This document shows, piece after piece, positions 16,776-25,500 of a stretch of DNA of 28,488 nt (its first letter is position 1; each line of letters starts with the position of its first letter). The translations under genes were made by a program, and so were the position numbers. Location of the stretch: positions 1-28,488 of the forward strand of contig CAKPZU010000013.1 of the NCBI GenBank assembly GCA_934215405.1, given 5' to 3'. The notes below the pieces were generated by a model. The model had not been told where the DNA came from. It did not search any database and saw nothing but the letters and a program-made list of their open reading frames with translations. Source of the DNA: an uncultured Bacilli bacterium. GTDB taxonomy: Bacteria; Bacillota_I; Bacilli_A; RFN20; CAG-631.

Positions 16776-18119
16776 CTATTTGAGATTTTCAAAAAACATA
16801 TAGTTACTTTTACCATGTGCTTTTACATAATAAAGTGCACGATCTGCATTTTGAAACTTTTCATCTTCATTTGTATTATCTTCCTTGAATGTGATACCAA
16901 TACTCATAGAAACTTTCGGAAGATTACCATCAGTACTTAATAGCTTTTGCTTTAGTTTATTTAGCTTCTCACTAATATATCCACAATCATCGTTAGTTAC
17001 ATTAGGAATAATTATAGCAAATTCATCACCGCCAATTCTAAAAATGAGTTTAGTTTCATTAAATATTTCACTTAGTTTTTCAGCAACCTTTTGAATTATT
17101 TTATCTCCCATAACATGGCCGAATTCATCATTAAAATTTTTAAAGTAATCAACATCTAAAAGCATTAAGGCAAAAGGAGTTGTACCTTTTTGATAATTTA
17201 ATAATATTTTATTAAACATACTACGATTTAAAAGCTTTGATAATGCATCATGTTCTGCCTCGTGATGTAATAATTCTTGATTAGTTAAATTTTCTTTATA
17301 TACACGATTATATGTTTTAGCAAGTGATTGTAGCTCAATTGCACCAATCTCTGGAACAACATTATCATTTTTCATATTTTCATTATAAATATTTAATGGA
17401 TTTATAACTAACTTATGAATAACAAAGTTTTCAAAAATAAAGAATAATAGCAAAACAAATTGAGCGATGGCTTGTTTAGTATAAAGGCCTTTAAAAATAT
17501 CAATAGTATCGTTTTGCTTGCTTTTAGTCATTGCTAGTAATTGTTCAAGGCAGCTATTTACATTTGAAGATATTTGTTCCTTTACCAATTGATATTCATT
17601 ATCACTTACTAGCTTTTGGGCTTTACTAATCTTTTGTGCAGCACTTAAAGCAAGATCATTTTCATCAATAATAACATTTGCTAAATCTGCTGGAGTATTT
17701 TCAACATTTAATGCGATTGCAGTTAATTTCATAGCACATAGCTCCTTAATCATTAAATGATTAGATTCTTCCATTGCTTCCTCAATATCTTTTAATTGAT
17801 CAATATTTTCAAAATTTTGACGTAACGCCAATAAGGCATTTTCTCGATGCTTAGTAACATTTGCTTCTTCAAAGTAACCATTTAAGTATTTTTCTTGTCC
17901 GGTCATAACATATAGCCGTACTTGTTCAGTTAAAATATCTGATCCTTGTTGCATTTTTCTAGCAGCTTCTTCTGATATGATGCATTGCTCAGTAATAGTT
18001 GTAACTTTTTCAAAATAGTGAAATCCAAAATAAGAAACAAAAGAAAATACTGCAACAAATATTCCGGCAAAAATCATATTTATGAAATTAAATTTTTTAA
18101 TATGTATATTTTTTGACAT
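16776..18119 (-). CDS. Membrane-bound diguanylate cyclase (GGDEF domain)
   Basis: 447 residues from ATG 18119, chosen because GGAGG lies eight bases upstream; a further in-frame ATG at 18134 would overlap that site. The protein has a first membrane helix (about 9-33), a long extracytoplasmic helical region (about 34-215) resembling a four-helix-bundle or CHASE3-type sensor, a second helix (about 217-238), a linker and a GGDEF domain (about 285-447). The active site reads FRIGGDEF, preceded by the metal-binding LLDVDYFKNFND region and followed by KVSMSIGITF, so catalysis of 2 GTP to cyclic di-GMP is expected. The inhibitory RxxD site before GGDEF is replaced by NETK, so product feedback through this site is unlikely. 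No EAL or PilZ gene is present in the window. Single-gene unit with its own terminator. Confidence 0.93.
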   Translation of the reverse strand: MSKNIHIKKFNFINMIFAGIFVAVFSFVSYFGFHYFEKVTTITEQCIISEEAARKMQQGSDILTEQVRLYVMTGQEKYLNGYFEEANVTKHRENALLALRQNFENIDQLKDIEEAMEESNHLMIKELCAMKLTAIALNVENTPADLANVIIDENDLALSAAQKISKAQKLVSDNEYQLVKEQISSNVNSCLEQLLAMTKSKQNDTIDIFKGLYTKQAIAQFVLLLFFIFENFVIHKLVINPLNIYNENMKNDNVVPEIGAIELQSLAKTYNRVYKENLTNQELLHHEAEHDALSKLLNRSMFNKILLNYQKGTTPFALMLLDVDYFKNFNDEFGHVMGDKIIQKVAEKLSEIFNETKLIFRIGGDEFAIIIPNVTNDDCGYISEKLNKLKQKLLSTDGNLPKVSMSIGITFKEDNTNEDEKFQNADRALYYVKAHGKSNYMFFENLK

Positions 18120-18345
18120 TGCTTTAGCCTCCAAGCTTTAATGTAAAAATACTAGAATGCTTTTTAAATGATAGAACAAAATGTAAAAAAGTTAAGATAA
18201 TTCAATTTTTATACCTAAAATAAAAGGAAATGGAATATTTATTAAATTGAAGTTTTTCATATTTTTCTATACCAAACTTATAAATCATATATAATTTTTA
18301 AAGAAAATTATTCTTTATTTAAATAATAAATATTAGCATTTAATT

Positions 18346-18376
18346 AAAAACTCACATCAGTTATTTGATGTGAGTT
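18346..18376 (-). terminator. Intrinsic terminator of the three-lipoprotein operon
   Basis: A perfect 11-bp inverted repeat, AACTCACATCA (18349-18359) and TGATGTGAGTT (18366-18376), with a 6-base loop. On the minus strand it is followed by TTTTTAATTA. It lies 25 bases after the stop of the 657-residue lipoprotein. Confidence 0.88.
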
Positions 18377-18400
18377 ATAAAGTTATTTATAAGCTAATGC

Positions 18401-20374
18401 TTAATCATAAAACAAAACAACAGTTTTATAAGTTGGAATAGTAGTAGAAGAATCTAAATAATAGCCAACTTCAACATTGATTAATTTATTATTTATTGTT
18501 TTACTGTAAACATAAGAAATGTTTTCATCTTTATCTACTATTTCTTCTTTAGCAAATGAATTCATTTCTAAATAGCTCTCAATGTTTTTAGTGGCAATTT
18601 TTGCTGATTTTTCATCTAAAACATCTGTTTCAATTTGCAATAAGCAATTTCCTTCTTTACCTTTTAATTGGCGATAACTTACCTTAGATAAAACCTCACT
18701 AGATATAGTTCTATTTGAGAAGAAATCAAGTTTATCAAAGATTTCATCCATAAAGCCATATGAAGCTAAGCCTAATCTTTTTTCAATAAGTTGATTGAAT
18801 TTTTCTTTATCTAAATAAGAATCAAAACTACCTTGATAATAAAATACACCAAATGAAACTGTTTGATTGCTTTCATCATACATAAGTGAAAATAGCCAAA
18901 CATTATCTTTTGATAAATATTGATTAATACTAAGACCATAATAGTCATCAAGCTTTAAAGTTAAGGTATAAGAAAGCTTTTCCATTTTTTCTTTAAAGTC
19001 AGGCAAAGGATTATTTAGTGCAGTTCCAATAATTGTACAATTAGAATCACTTTTGCTATCAGTATTTAAATAATAATTATATGTATTATCTATATTTGGA
19101 AAATCTTCAATTGTAAAACTATTTTCATTATCTAATTTTATGTAATTCATAAAATCAACTAAATGAGTTAATTGATTAACGCCTTTTAATGAGTCTTTAT
19201 TATTTGTTAGTTCATCAATTTTAGTATTATTAATATCATAAACCTTTAAATAAATATCATTACTTATCATATAAGTGTGAGTTTCTTTATCAAGTGTTTT
19301 TTTAGAATATAAATTTAAGCTAGAAAGATCATCATTAGTAAAGCCAATTTTATTAAAGAAAGTTGAAAATGTTAAAGCACTAAAGCCATAATAAGTATCA
19401 TTAGAAAACATTGTGTTATTTAATTTTTCATTATCCACCTCAGGTCTAAAATCAAATGAAGGGATTTCATATAATGATGAGGCTACATACCTTTTACCTG
19501 TTTCTATATCAACATAATAATCGCTATTAACAGAATGCTTAATAACACCATTTTCTTTATAAAAAGAAGCACTTAAAATACCATCATCATTTATAAAAGC
19601 AACATTATTTGTTGTAGGATTTTCATCATTTATATCAATATATTCATGATTTGCATTAAAAACGCCATTAGAATATGCGGTATCTGTGTATTTAGATACA
19701 TAGATAAAATCATTAAATTTGAATTCTAATGTATAGTTAGTAAGGCTAGTTAATAAATTAATTTGATCCTTTAAAGGCTTAAATGTATCGTTAACATTAA
19801 CTATAAAACTAATAGAGTTAACATCAACATTAGTGTTTAAATATGATATAGCAATTTCTACATCTCCAGCTTTAGTAAATTGTTTGTTTTCATAATTAGT
19901 TGAATAGTTTTTAGTTTCTCCTTTTGAGGAAAATGCACCATCTACATATGTTAATAAATTAATTTTTAATCCTGTGCTATCAAAATAGTCGCCAGTATTA
20001 TAGCTGACTTTATTTGGAAGAGATGCTATTTCAAGCTCATAAGAGGTGTAGCCCTTATATGGGAAAACACTAACTTCTATTTGGGCACTTTCAGTTTCAT
20101 TACTAGCAAAAACTGTTATTTTTCCTGATTTTAAAACGGTTAATGAGCCTTTATTAGAAATTAAGGCAATTGATTCATCACTAACGCTAAATTTAACATT
20201 ATCTTTATTAGTCTTATACTGATAAGTATTACCAACATAGGCGATGCTTTCGCCACTTATGTTTAACTTTTCACTTTCAGATAAAGATGCATCGTTATTA
20301 CAAGAAATCAAATTAATATTTATAGATGAAAACAAAAGTAACGAAAAGATAATTAAACTTTTATTTTTTCTCAT
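18401..20374 (-). CDS. Ig-like-domain lipoprotein, third gene of the lipoprotein operon
   Basis: 657 residues. It starts with a lipoprotein signal (MRKNKSLIIFSLLLFSSI, lipobox LISC near residue 25) nearly identical in style to the first gene of the operon. Residues 35-105 look like a BIG2-type Ig fold (GNTYQY, then ALISNKGSLTVLKSGKITVFAS). Residues 110-195 look like a BIG3/atypical Ig domain (PNKVSYNTGDYFDSTGLKI). The remaining 460 residues are beta-rich with no recognised family and no catalytic motif. It would be displayed on the outer face of the membrane. The ATG comes three bases after the TAA of the previous gene. Function unknown; surface binding or a structural role is only a guess. 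Confidence 0.85.
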   Translation of the reverse strand: MRKNKSLIIFSLLLFSSININLISCNNDASLSESEKLNISGESIAYVGNTYQYKTNKDNVKFSVSDESIALISNKGSLTVLKSGKITVFASNETESAQIEVSVFPYKGYTSYELEIASLPNKVSYNTGDYFDSTGLKINLLTYVDGAFSSKGETKNYSTNYENKQFTKAGDVEIAISYLNTNVDVNSISFIVNVNDTFKPLKDQINLLTSLTNYTLEFKFNDFIYVSKYTDTAYSNGVFNANHEYIDINDENPTTNNVAFINDDGILSASFYKENGVIKHSVNSDYYVDIETGKRYVASSLYEIPSFDFRPEVDNEKLNNTMFSNDTYYGFSALTFSTFFNKIGFTNDDLSSLNLYSKKTLDKETHTYMISNDIYLKVYDINNTKIDELTNNKDSLKGVNQLTHLVDFMNYIKLDNENSFTIEDFPNIDNTYNYYLNTDSKSDSNCTIIGTALNNPLPDFKEKMEKLSYTLTLKLDDYYGLSINQYLSKDNVWLFSLMYDESNQTVSFGVFYYQGSFDSYLDKEKFNQLIEKRLGLASYGFMDEIFDKLDFFSNRTISSEVLSKVSYRQLKGKEGNCLLQIETDVLDEKSAKIATKNIESYLEMNSFAKEEIVDKDENISYVYSKTINNKLINVEVGYYLDSSTTIPTYKTVVLFYD

Positions 20375-20376
20375 AA

Positions 20377-21495
20377 TTATTTATTTAAGTTCTCCTTGTC
20401 CTTTTGTATTTGTTCCTTTAAGCCATCAATTACTGTAGTACCAATATCAAAAATTTTAAACTTTGCTCTATAAGTGTAAACGTTACCTGAAGAGCTTAAA
20501 GCCACATTCTTAAAGTCAAACTCCATAGTAATTTCATTGTTTGTATATGAAATTTTTCCAGTTAAATCATTGAAAAATCCACTATCATTAAATATAGATG
20601 CATAGCTTCCATCAACTGCATTGAAGATTACTTGAGGTATTGAATAATCAATACTATATGAGCTTGTATCTGTAAAATTATTTCCATCCGTTTTAGAGTC
20701 ATATGAATAATAAGTTTTATCTTCACTTAGTGTTAAGTTAGAATCTTCAATTTTAAATTCATCAGTAACAAATTTAGATAAATCACCAGTATATCCCTTT
20801 TTATAATCAGAAATACCAGCCAATCCTAAAAATTGATCGACACCACTTTCAGTAAATTTACCATTTACCATATCAAAGTTATGAACATATCCATCTGGAG
20901 AATTATAGCCTCCACCTTCATATTCATTACCATCTCCATCTACTCCATATCTTGAATAATAGCCATCAACTTCTGCTTTATAAACGTTTCCTTTTTCAAC
21001 TAAATCTTCATATAAGGCTACTGGATCACTAGTACCATTAATTAACTCGTTATTCCTAATATATTCTTTATCAACAATTTCATTTTTATCATTAATTAAT
21101 TCGCCAGTCCAAGAAACTGTATAATTATAGTTGCTACCAGCATTATACATAATTCTTGTTAATTCATTGATGCTTGGAGTATGGATTTCTAATAGCTTTG
21201 ATACCTTAAATTCGTTATTTTCGCCATAGCTAGCTGTTACAATAAAAGTTCCATCTTTTTCATTTACTGTTAAAAGACCATCACTAGTTATTGTTGCAAG
21301 ATTATTAGAAACAGACCATGTAACATCTATATTAGAAGGGGCTTCAACTGTTAATTGAAGCTTTTCCCCTTGAACTAATACATCCTTTGCTGATTTAATT
21401 TCGCCTAATTCATTTAATTCAACATTAATAACTGTATCGCTACATCCCATTAAAATTGGAGTAGCAAGTAAAATAAATAAATATTTCTTTTTCAT
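20377..21495 (-). CDS. Ig-like-domain lipoprotein, second gene of the lipoprotein operon
   Basis: 372 residues from ATG 21495. The frame could extend 18 codons upstream, but the chosen Met opens a clean lipoprotein signal (MKKKYLFILLATPILMGCSD, Cys18) and lies one base after the upstream TAA (TAATATG), so translation is coupled. Residues 35-105 resemble a BIG2-type fold (VTWSVSNNLATITSDGLLTV). The rest (about 110-360) is a beta-rich domain full of Tyr, Asp, Ser and Gly, with a Tyr/Gly-rich loop (GNEYEGGGYNSPDGY). It may be related to the large domains of its two neighbours. No enzyme motif was found. Function unknown. Confidence 0.85.
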   Translation of the reverse strand: MKKKYLFILLATPILMGCSDTVINVELNELGEIKSAKDVLVQGEKLQLTVEAPSNIDVTWSVSNNLATITSDGLLTVNEKDGTFIVTASYGENNEFKVSKLLEIHTPSINELTRIMYNAGSNYNYTVSWTGELINDKNEIVDKEYIRNNELINGTSDPVALYEDLVEKGNVYKAEVDGYYSRYGVDGDGNEYEGGGYNSPDGYVHNFDMVNGKFTESGVDQFLGLAGISDYKKGYTGDLSKFVTDEFKIEDSNLTLSEDKTYYSYDSKTDGNNFTDTSSYSIDYSIPQVIFNAVDGSYASIFNDSGFFNDLTGKISYTNNEITMEFDFKNVALSSSGNVYTYRAKFKIFDIGTTVIDGLKEQIQKDKENLNK

Positions 21496-21496
21496 A

Positions 21497-24382
21497 TTAC
21501 CAATCCCATCCTGGATCAATTTCTCCACTACCTGATGATGTTTTTTCAAGTAGTTTTAAAGTTTCTCCATTATAAACAATATTAATTCCTTCAATTGTTC
21601 CATCACTCTTTAAAGCACCAACCATAGAAGCATTTAATTTACTAACTAATGCAGCGTTATCACAAGTAATATTAGTTAATGTTAATGTATTACCTGAAAC
21701 AACAATATCAAAAGTAAATGTTCCAATAATAGTTGTTTCGCCATAATAATAAGGTTCGTTTTTAATAACAAGAGTTCCTTTTAAAGTGTTTTCAGAAACA
21801 TCTGTAAATGTTAATGTATAAGTAGTATCATCATAAGTTGACCAGTCTGTTACAGACTTAGAGTATGTTTTATCTTTAATAGATTCATAAATAGAAGGAA
21901 CAGCTTTTATTTCAATAGTTTTTGTAATAAACTTGCTTGAATCGCCTTCAGCAGTAGCCTTTATTACAATACTACCAGCTGTATTTCCAGCCTTTAATAA
22001 GAATTTACTACCACTCTTTTCAATAGTGCATCCTAGATTATCACCTTCAATAGTATAAGTAACATTGCTATTTTCCACAGATCCACTTGGATTAACAATA
22101 GCCTTTATTTCACTACTATCATTACAATACATTGAATCAGGAGCTTTTGTTAATTCAACATTTTCAATAGCAGCATAGCTAACAACAAATGTTAATGTCT
22201 TACTAACATTTTTACTAGCAAATGTAACATTGTATTCTCCTTTCTTTGGTGCAGAAATTGTAAATCCATATTTTACACTACCATAAACATTAATACCACT
22301 ATCCTTAGTAGTAGTTATTTCATCAATACCAGCTAGTGCAGTTGAAGGAACAATATCCTTTAATTCAACAAATACATCATTTGAAACAATAATATTATAT
22401 TTTCCTTCACTAGTAGGAGTTATTTTTGATCCTTCTTTATCTGATTTACTAGTAAATACATTCAAATCAAATGCAGAGTAATAATAATTATCGAAGTTAA
22501 AGTATTTATTATTATCAGCTTCCTTTTGACCATATTCAATTGAAGCAGTATATTCAGTGATTTGGTCTTTAGCAGTTGAAACTAAATTTCCATCACTATC
22601 AATTTCATGATCAACACGCTTATAAGAAAGTGCGTCAACACTACCATCGCTTGTAAATGAAATTGTAGATGTTACATCTGTTTTATATTTAGTATTACGG
22701 AATCCAGTAGTAATACATGTTGAAGTAAATTTATAGCCATTAGCATCCTTTAAGCCAACTAATGAACTTCTAATTTCTTTTTCATTACCATTAACAGAAA
22801 ATACTCCATCAATAAGTTTCTTACTATAGAAATCAGCTAATCCAGTATATTTATCACCGATTCCTGTATTTTCTAAAAATTCTGCAGAGCCAAATGTATT
22901 TAAATATCCTTGATATTCTACTTTATTATCTTCAGTTATTTCTGTGTTATTAATAACACTAACATCTTGTCCATTTTTGTTAAGTGTATAGAAGACATTA
23001 TCAACAATGCCTTGATATAAATAGCTAACAGCGCCATCTTTATCAGTTACCTTTGTAACAGTATATCCATCAGAATAGCTTTCAAATGAATATTCATTAT
23101 TAATAGAAGAATAATCATCATCTCTATGATAAGTAAATGTAACCTTTTTAGTATTATTTAATTCATATTCCTTAGCAGTGGCTAATTTATCTTTTAAAGT
23201 ATTAGATAGCATTGTCCCACTAGAAATTGGTTTTACATTAATTTCAGCCTTGATAGAATCATTATCCTTTAAGCTTACATAGATAGTGTTTGTATTTTCA
23301 CTAGCATTTAATATTGTTAATTTTCCATCACTTGTAATTTCAATATCCTTATCGCTAGAACCTTTTTCCCAAACAAGTTCTGCAAAGCTTCCTTCTGGCT
23401 CTAATGTGGTAGTTAAATCGTATGTTTCTCCTTCTTCAACGAAATAATTAGTACCCCATCTAGTTTGATTTTCAATCCAAGATTCTGGAATGTTAATAGA
23501 TATAGCAGTAGCTTTAAAGACAAAGCTTACTTCAATTGATACAAGGCCTTCTTTGACAGAAAATGAATAGTTAGTATCACTATTTTCATCTTTTGCAATT
23601 TCACTACCATTTACTTTAACATATCTAGTAATATATTTATCATTAGCAGTTGCAGTAATAGTTAATGTAGTATTTTCATCAACACATGAACCATTTTGAA
23701 CAACTGTATCACCATTTTTAATAACTACAGTTCCATTAGTAAATGTTTCATCTAAATCAATTAAGCCTTTATTAGGATTAATCAAACTAAAAGTAGCACT
23801 TAAGAAGTTCTTGCCTTCAATTACTTTAAATGTGAAGTTTCCTTCATTATCTTTATTTATTGTAGTATTGTCATTTAGTTTAATAGATTCAATTTGATAG
23901 GCCTTATTAACTGGAGTTGCTTCTACCACTACTTCAGTATCAATTGGCAACCTTTTATTGTCTTTATTAATAGGAGTTCCGTCTTTAAGCTTAACAGTGA
24001 TTGTTCCATTATTAACCTTAGAAGAAATTACTTCAACAGTACCGTATTTACTAATAGGTGTTGATTCAATAAAAGTAACCTTAACAACATTGCTTCCTTC
24101 TTTAACTTTAAAGGTATTAGAATCCAATTTTGTGTCATTTAAATAGTAAGAGTCAATCTCATATCCTTCATTTGGACTAGCAATAATTGTAACAATTGTA
24201 TCAATTTTTACATTGCCTAATTTTGAAGCACTAACACTTCCGTTTTCAATATCATTTGCAACAGTTACAGCACCATATTTTATTGTTTCAACATTGTTAG
24301 ATTCACAGCCACTAATACTTAATGAAACAATGGAAGAAAACAATAAAAATGATGATATTAAAATGCTTTTTGTTTTTCTCAT
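21497..24382 (-). CDS. Large lipoprotein with three InlB-type repeats and Ig-like domains, first gene of the operon
   Basis: 961 residues with a lipoprotein signal (lipobox SISGC, Cys26). Three divergent InlB B-repeat-like modules follow (about 35-106, 112-200 and 206-290), each with a gain-of-strand pattern like NGTITV, VVVEATP.., then FKVKEG and a closing beta strand. A BIG2-type domain spans 293-386 (EITSDGKLTIL). A large unrecognised beta-rich domain covers about 395-645. At least two further Ig-like stretches (about 655-850) lead to a final beta domain and an odd acidic/aromatic tail, SGSGEIDPGWDW. Such modules occur in Gram-positive adhesins and surface proteins, so a role outside the membrane is likely but unproven. 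GGAGG lies seven bases before the ATG, with a strong promoter and structured leader upstream. Confidence 0.88.
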   Translation of the reverse strand: MRKTKSILISSFLLFSSIVSLSISGCESNNVETIKYGAVTVANDIENGSVSASKLGNVKIDTIVTIIASPNEGYEIDSYYLNDTKLDSNTFKVKEGSNVVKVTFIESTPISKYGTVEVISSKVNNGTITVKLKDGTPINKDNKRLPIDTEVVVEATPVNKAYQIESIKLNDNTTINKDNEGNFTFKVIEGKNFLSATFSLINPNKGLIDLDETFTNGTVVIKNGDTVVQNGSCVDENTTLTITATANDKYITRYVKVNGSEIAKDENSDTNYSFSVKEGLVSIEVSFVFKATAISINIPESWIENQTRWGTNYFVEEGETYDLTTTLEPEGSFAELVWEKGSSDKDIEITSDGKLTILNASENTNTIYVSLKDNDSIKAEINVKPISSGTMLSNTLKDKLATAKEYELNNTKKVTFTYHRDDDYSSINNEYSFESYSDGYTVTKVTDKDGAVSYLYQGIVDNVFYTLNKNGQDVSVINNTEITEDNKVEYQGYLNTFGSAEFLENTGIGDKYTGLADFYSKKLIDGVFSVNGNEKEIRSSLVGLKDANGYKFTSTCITTGFRNTKYKTDVTSTISFTSDGSVDALSYKRVDHEIDSDGNLVSTAKDQITEYTASIEYGQKEADNNKYFNFDNYYYSAFDLNVFTSKSDKEGSKITPTSEGKYNIIVSNDVFVELKDIVPSTALAGIDEITTTKDSGINVYGSVKYGFTISAPKKGEYNVTFASKNVSKTLTFVVSYAAIENVELTKAPDSMYCNDSSEIKAIVNPSGSVENSNVTYTIEGDNLGCTIEKSGSKFLLKAGNTAGSIVIKATAEGDSSKFITKTIEIKAVPSIYESIKDKTYSKSVTDWSTYDDTTYTLTFTDVSENTLKGTLVIKNEPYYYGETTIIGTFTFDIVVSGNTLTLTNITCDNAALVSKLNASMVGALKSDGTIEGINIVYNGETLKLLEKTSSGSGEIDPGWDW

Positions 24383-24400
24383 TTTTTAACCTCCATTAGA

Positions 24401-24441
24401 GTAATCTTACATCAATTTGGTCTTGCCAAATAAGAGATTAC
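24401..24441 (-). promoter_or_regulatory. Structured 5' leader hairpin of the lipoprotein operon
   Basis: A nested stem: outer arms GTAATCT (24435-24441) and AGATTAC (24401-24407), inner arms ATTTGG (24426-24431) and CCAAAT (24415-24420) around a 5-base loop CAAGA. It begins only about five bases after the predicted transcription start and ends just before the GGAGG site at 24391-24395. It could protect the mRNA 5' end or control ribosome access. It matches no riboswitch class I know. Confidence 0.6.
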
Positions 24442-24452
24442 CTATAAAGGAT

Positions 24453-24481
24453 ATAATAGACGTTTATGTATGGTTTGTCAA
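24453..24481 (-). promoter_or_regulatory. Strong sigma-A promoter of the lipoprotein operon
   Basis: On the minus strand: TTGACA (24476-24481), exactly 17 bases, then TATTAT (24453-24458). The -35 is a perfect match and the -10 differs at one position from TATAAT. Start of transcription expected near 24446. Confidence 0.88.
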
Positions 24482-24529
24482 TGAATATTTTTTTTTGAAA
24501 GCACTTACATGTTTAAACACTTAATATGT

Positions 24530-24570
24530 AAAAAAATACACTTATGAAATGGTTTGTTTTCCATAAGTGT
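24530..24570 (-). terminator. Terminator downstream of mntP
   Basis: A 9-bp inverted repeat, ACACTTATG (24538-24546) and CATAAGTGT (24562-24570), with a 15-base loop. On the minus strand it is followed by TATTTTTTT (complement of 24530-24538). It separates the mntP unit from the lipoprotein operon promoter. Confidence 0.78.
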
Positions 24571-24635
24571 ACTAATATTAAAAAAAATTATATAAAATAA
24601 TTTTTTAATCAAGGATCTAATTTTAGTTACTTCTT

Positions 24636-25286
24636 TTAAAATAAATTAATGAAAGAATTAATACTAGCTACTACATCATTCCAGTGAGTAAAGAAAATTT
24701 CAAAGCCTATTATACATAAAATAATACCACCAGCAATAGTTGCTTTATTTGAAAATATTGTTCCAAATTTCTTACCAATAAAGACAGCTGCAACGCTAAT
24801 TCCAAATGTTACCACTCCAACTATTAAAAATGTCATATAAGCCTCTAATGGTTCTACATTACCATAAATAACTCCAACGCTTAAAGCATCAATAGAAGTA
24901 GCAATGGCTTGTATAAAAAGAACCTTAATAGTTAATTTTTTTGTTAATTCTTCATTTTCGTTATCTTTATTGTTTCCTTCTTTTATTCCTTCAATTATCA
25001 TTTTAATTCCTAAGATTAATAACAATGTAAGTGCAATCCATGGAACTAAATAACCAAATATCTTTGTAAATCTTTCACCAAGTGCTACACTTAAAACAGT
25101 TACGGCTAAATAGCCAAGGATTGGCATAATAATTTGGAATACTCCAAAGAAACTAGCAATAGTTAATATTTTGTTTGTTTTCATTTTTGGCTCTGCTAAA
25201 CCATTACTCATTGATACCGCACAAGCATCCATTGCAAGCCCAGCTCCAAGTCCAATTGCTGTTAAAAACCAAATTAATATTTCCAT
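24636..25286 (-). CDS. mntP: Manganese efflux pump MntP
   Basis: 216 residues from ATG 25286, chosen for AAAGGA nine bases upstream; an upstream in-frame start at 25304 has no such site. The protein has six predicted membrane helices in two similar halves. Each half carries the conserved motif of the MntP (YebN/DUF204) family: GLGAGLAMDACAVSMSNG (Asp20) and ATSIDALSVG (Asp133), whose acidic residues are thought to bind Mn2+. A charged loop (about 100-117) splits the halves. Family members export Mn2+ to prevent toxicity. The regulatory layout supports this: a promoter, a yybP-ykoY-like leader and a terminator precede it, as known for mntP in Escherichia coli, which is controlled by a Mn2+ riboswitch. 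Length matches the family (about 190 residues) plus the longer central loop. Confidence 0.95.
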   Translation of the reverse strand: MEILIWFLTAIGLGAGLAMDACAVSMSNGLAEPKMKTNKILTIASFFGVFQIIMPILGYLAVTVLSVALGERFTKIFGYLVPWIALTLLLILGIKMIIEGIKEGNNKDNENEELTKKLTIKVLFIQAIATSIDALSVGVIYGNVEPLEAYMTFLIVGVVTFGISVAAVFIGKKFGTIFSNKATIAGGIILCIIGFEIFFTHWNDVVASINSFINLF

Positions 25287-25304
25287 ATTGTTTGTTCCTT
25301 TCAA

Positions 25305-25357
25305 ATAAAAAAACGAGACAACGTAGTTAGCCCATAAATGCTAACATAAGTCTCGTT
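25305..25357 (-). terminator. Terminator in the mntP leader (expression platform)
   Basis: AACGAGAC (25350-25357 on the minus strand) pairs with GTCTCGTT (25312-25319), with an inner stem GTTAGC/GCTAAC (25340-25345 and 25326-25331). A T run on the minus strand (25306-25313) follows directly. The terminator lies between the aptamer-like region and the mntP ATG. It must therefore be prevented from forming for mntP to be expressed, the expected design of a ligand-on riboswitch. Confidence 0.88.
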
Positions 25358-25436
25358 AATTAAGATTAACCTGGTGTCTATGACCGGTTTGTAGGTCAAT
25401 CACTCTAAGAGTCAACTACTCCCTTAAGTTAGTTAA
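25356..25436 (-). ncRNA. yybP-ykoY-like Mn2+ riboswitch aptamer (tentative class)
   Basis: On the minus strand the leader opens with TTAACTAACTTAA, which can pair with TTAATCTTAATTAA at its 3' end (imperfect P1). It contains AAGGGAGTAG, close to the conserved GGGGAGUAG of the yybP-ykoY motif, and ACCGG followed shortly by GACA, also typical. Internal hairpins ACTC/GAGT and TGACC/GGTCA are visible. The 3' strand of P1 touches the 5' arm of the terminator, so Mn2+ binding could favour read-through. Class assignment is by eye and by the mntP context; the usual 3' AGACCUUU element was not clearly found. Confidence 0.6.
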
Positions 25437-25439
25437 AAA

Positions 25440-25468
25440 ATTGTATCATTTTATAAAAACAAAAGCAA
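25440..25468 (-). promoter_or_regulatory. Promoter of the mntP leader
   Basis: On the minus strand: TTGCTT (25463-25468), 17-base spacer, TACAAT (25440-25445), with an extended -10 (TGA directly before). It starts transcription just ahead of the aptamer-like region. Confidence 0.65.
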
Positions 25469-25500
25469 TACTTTCTACATTAAATAGAGTAAGTAATAAT

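Noticed and set aside
18120..18345. Promoter of the diguanylate cyclase gene
   Set aside because: Several weak candidates (for example TTAACT-16-TATCAT on the minus strand) but none stands out from the AT-rich background.
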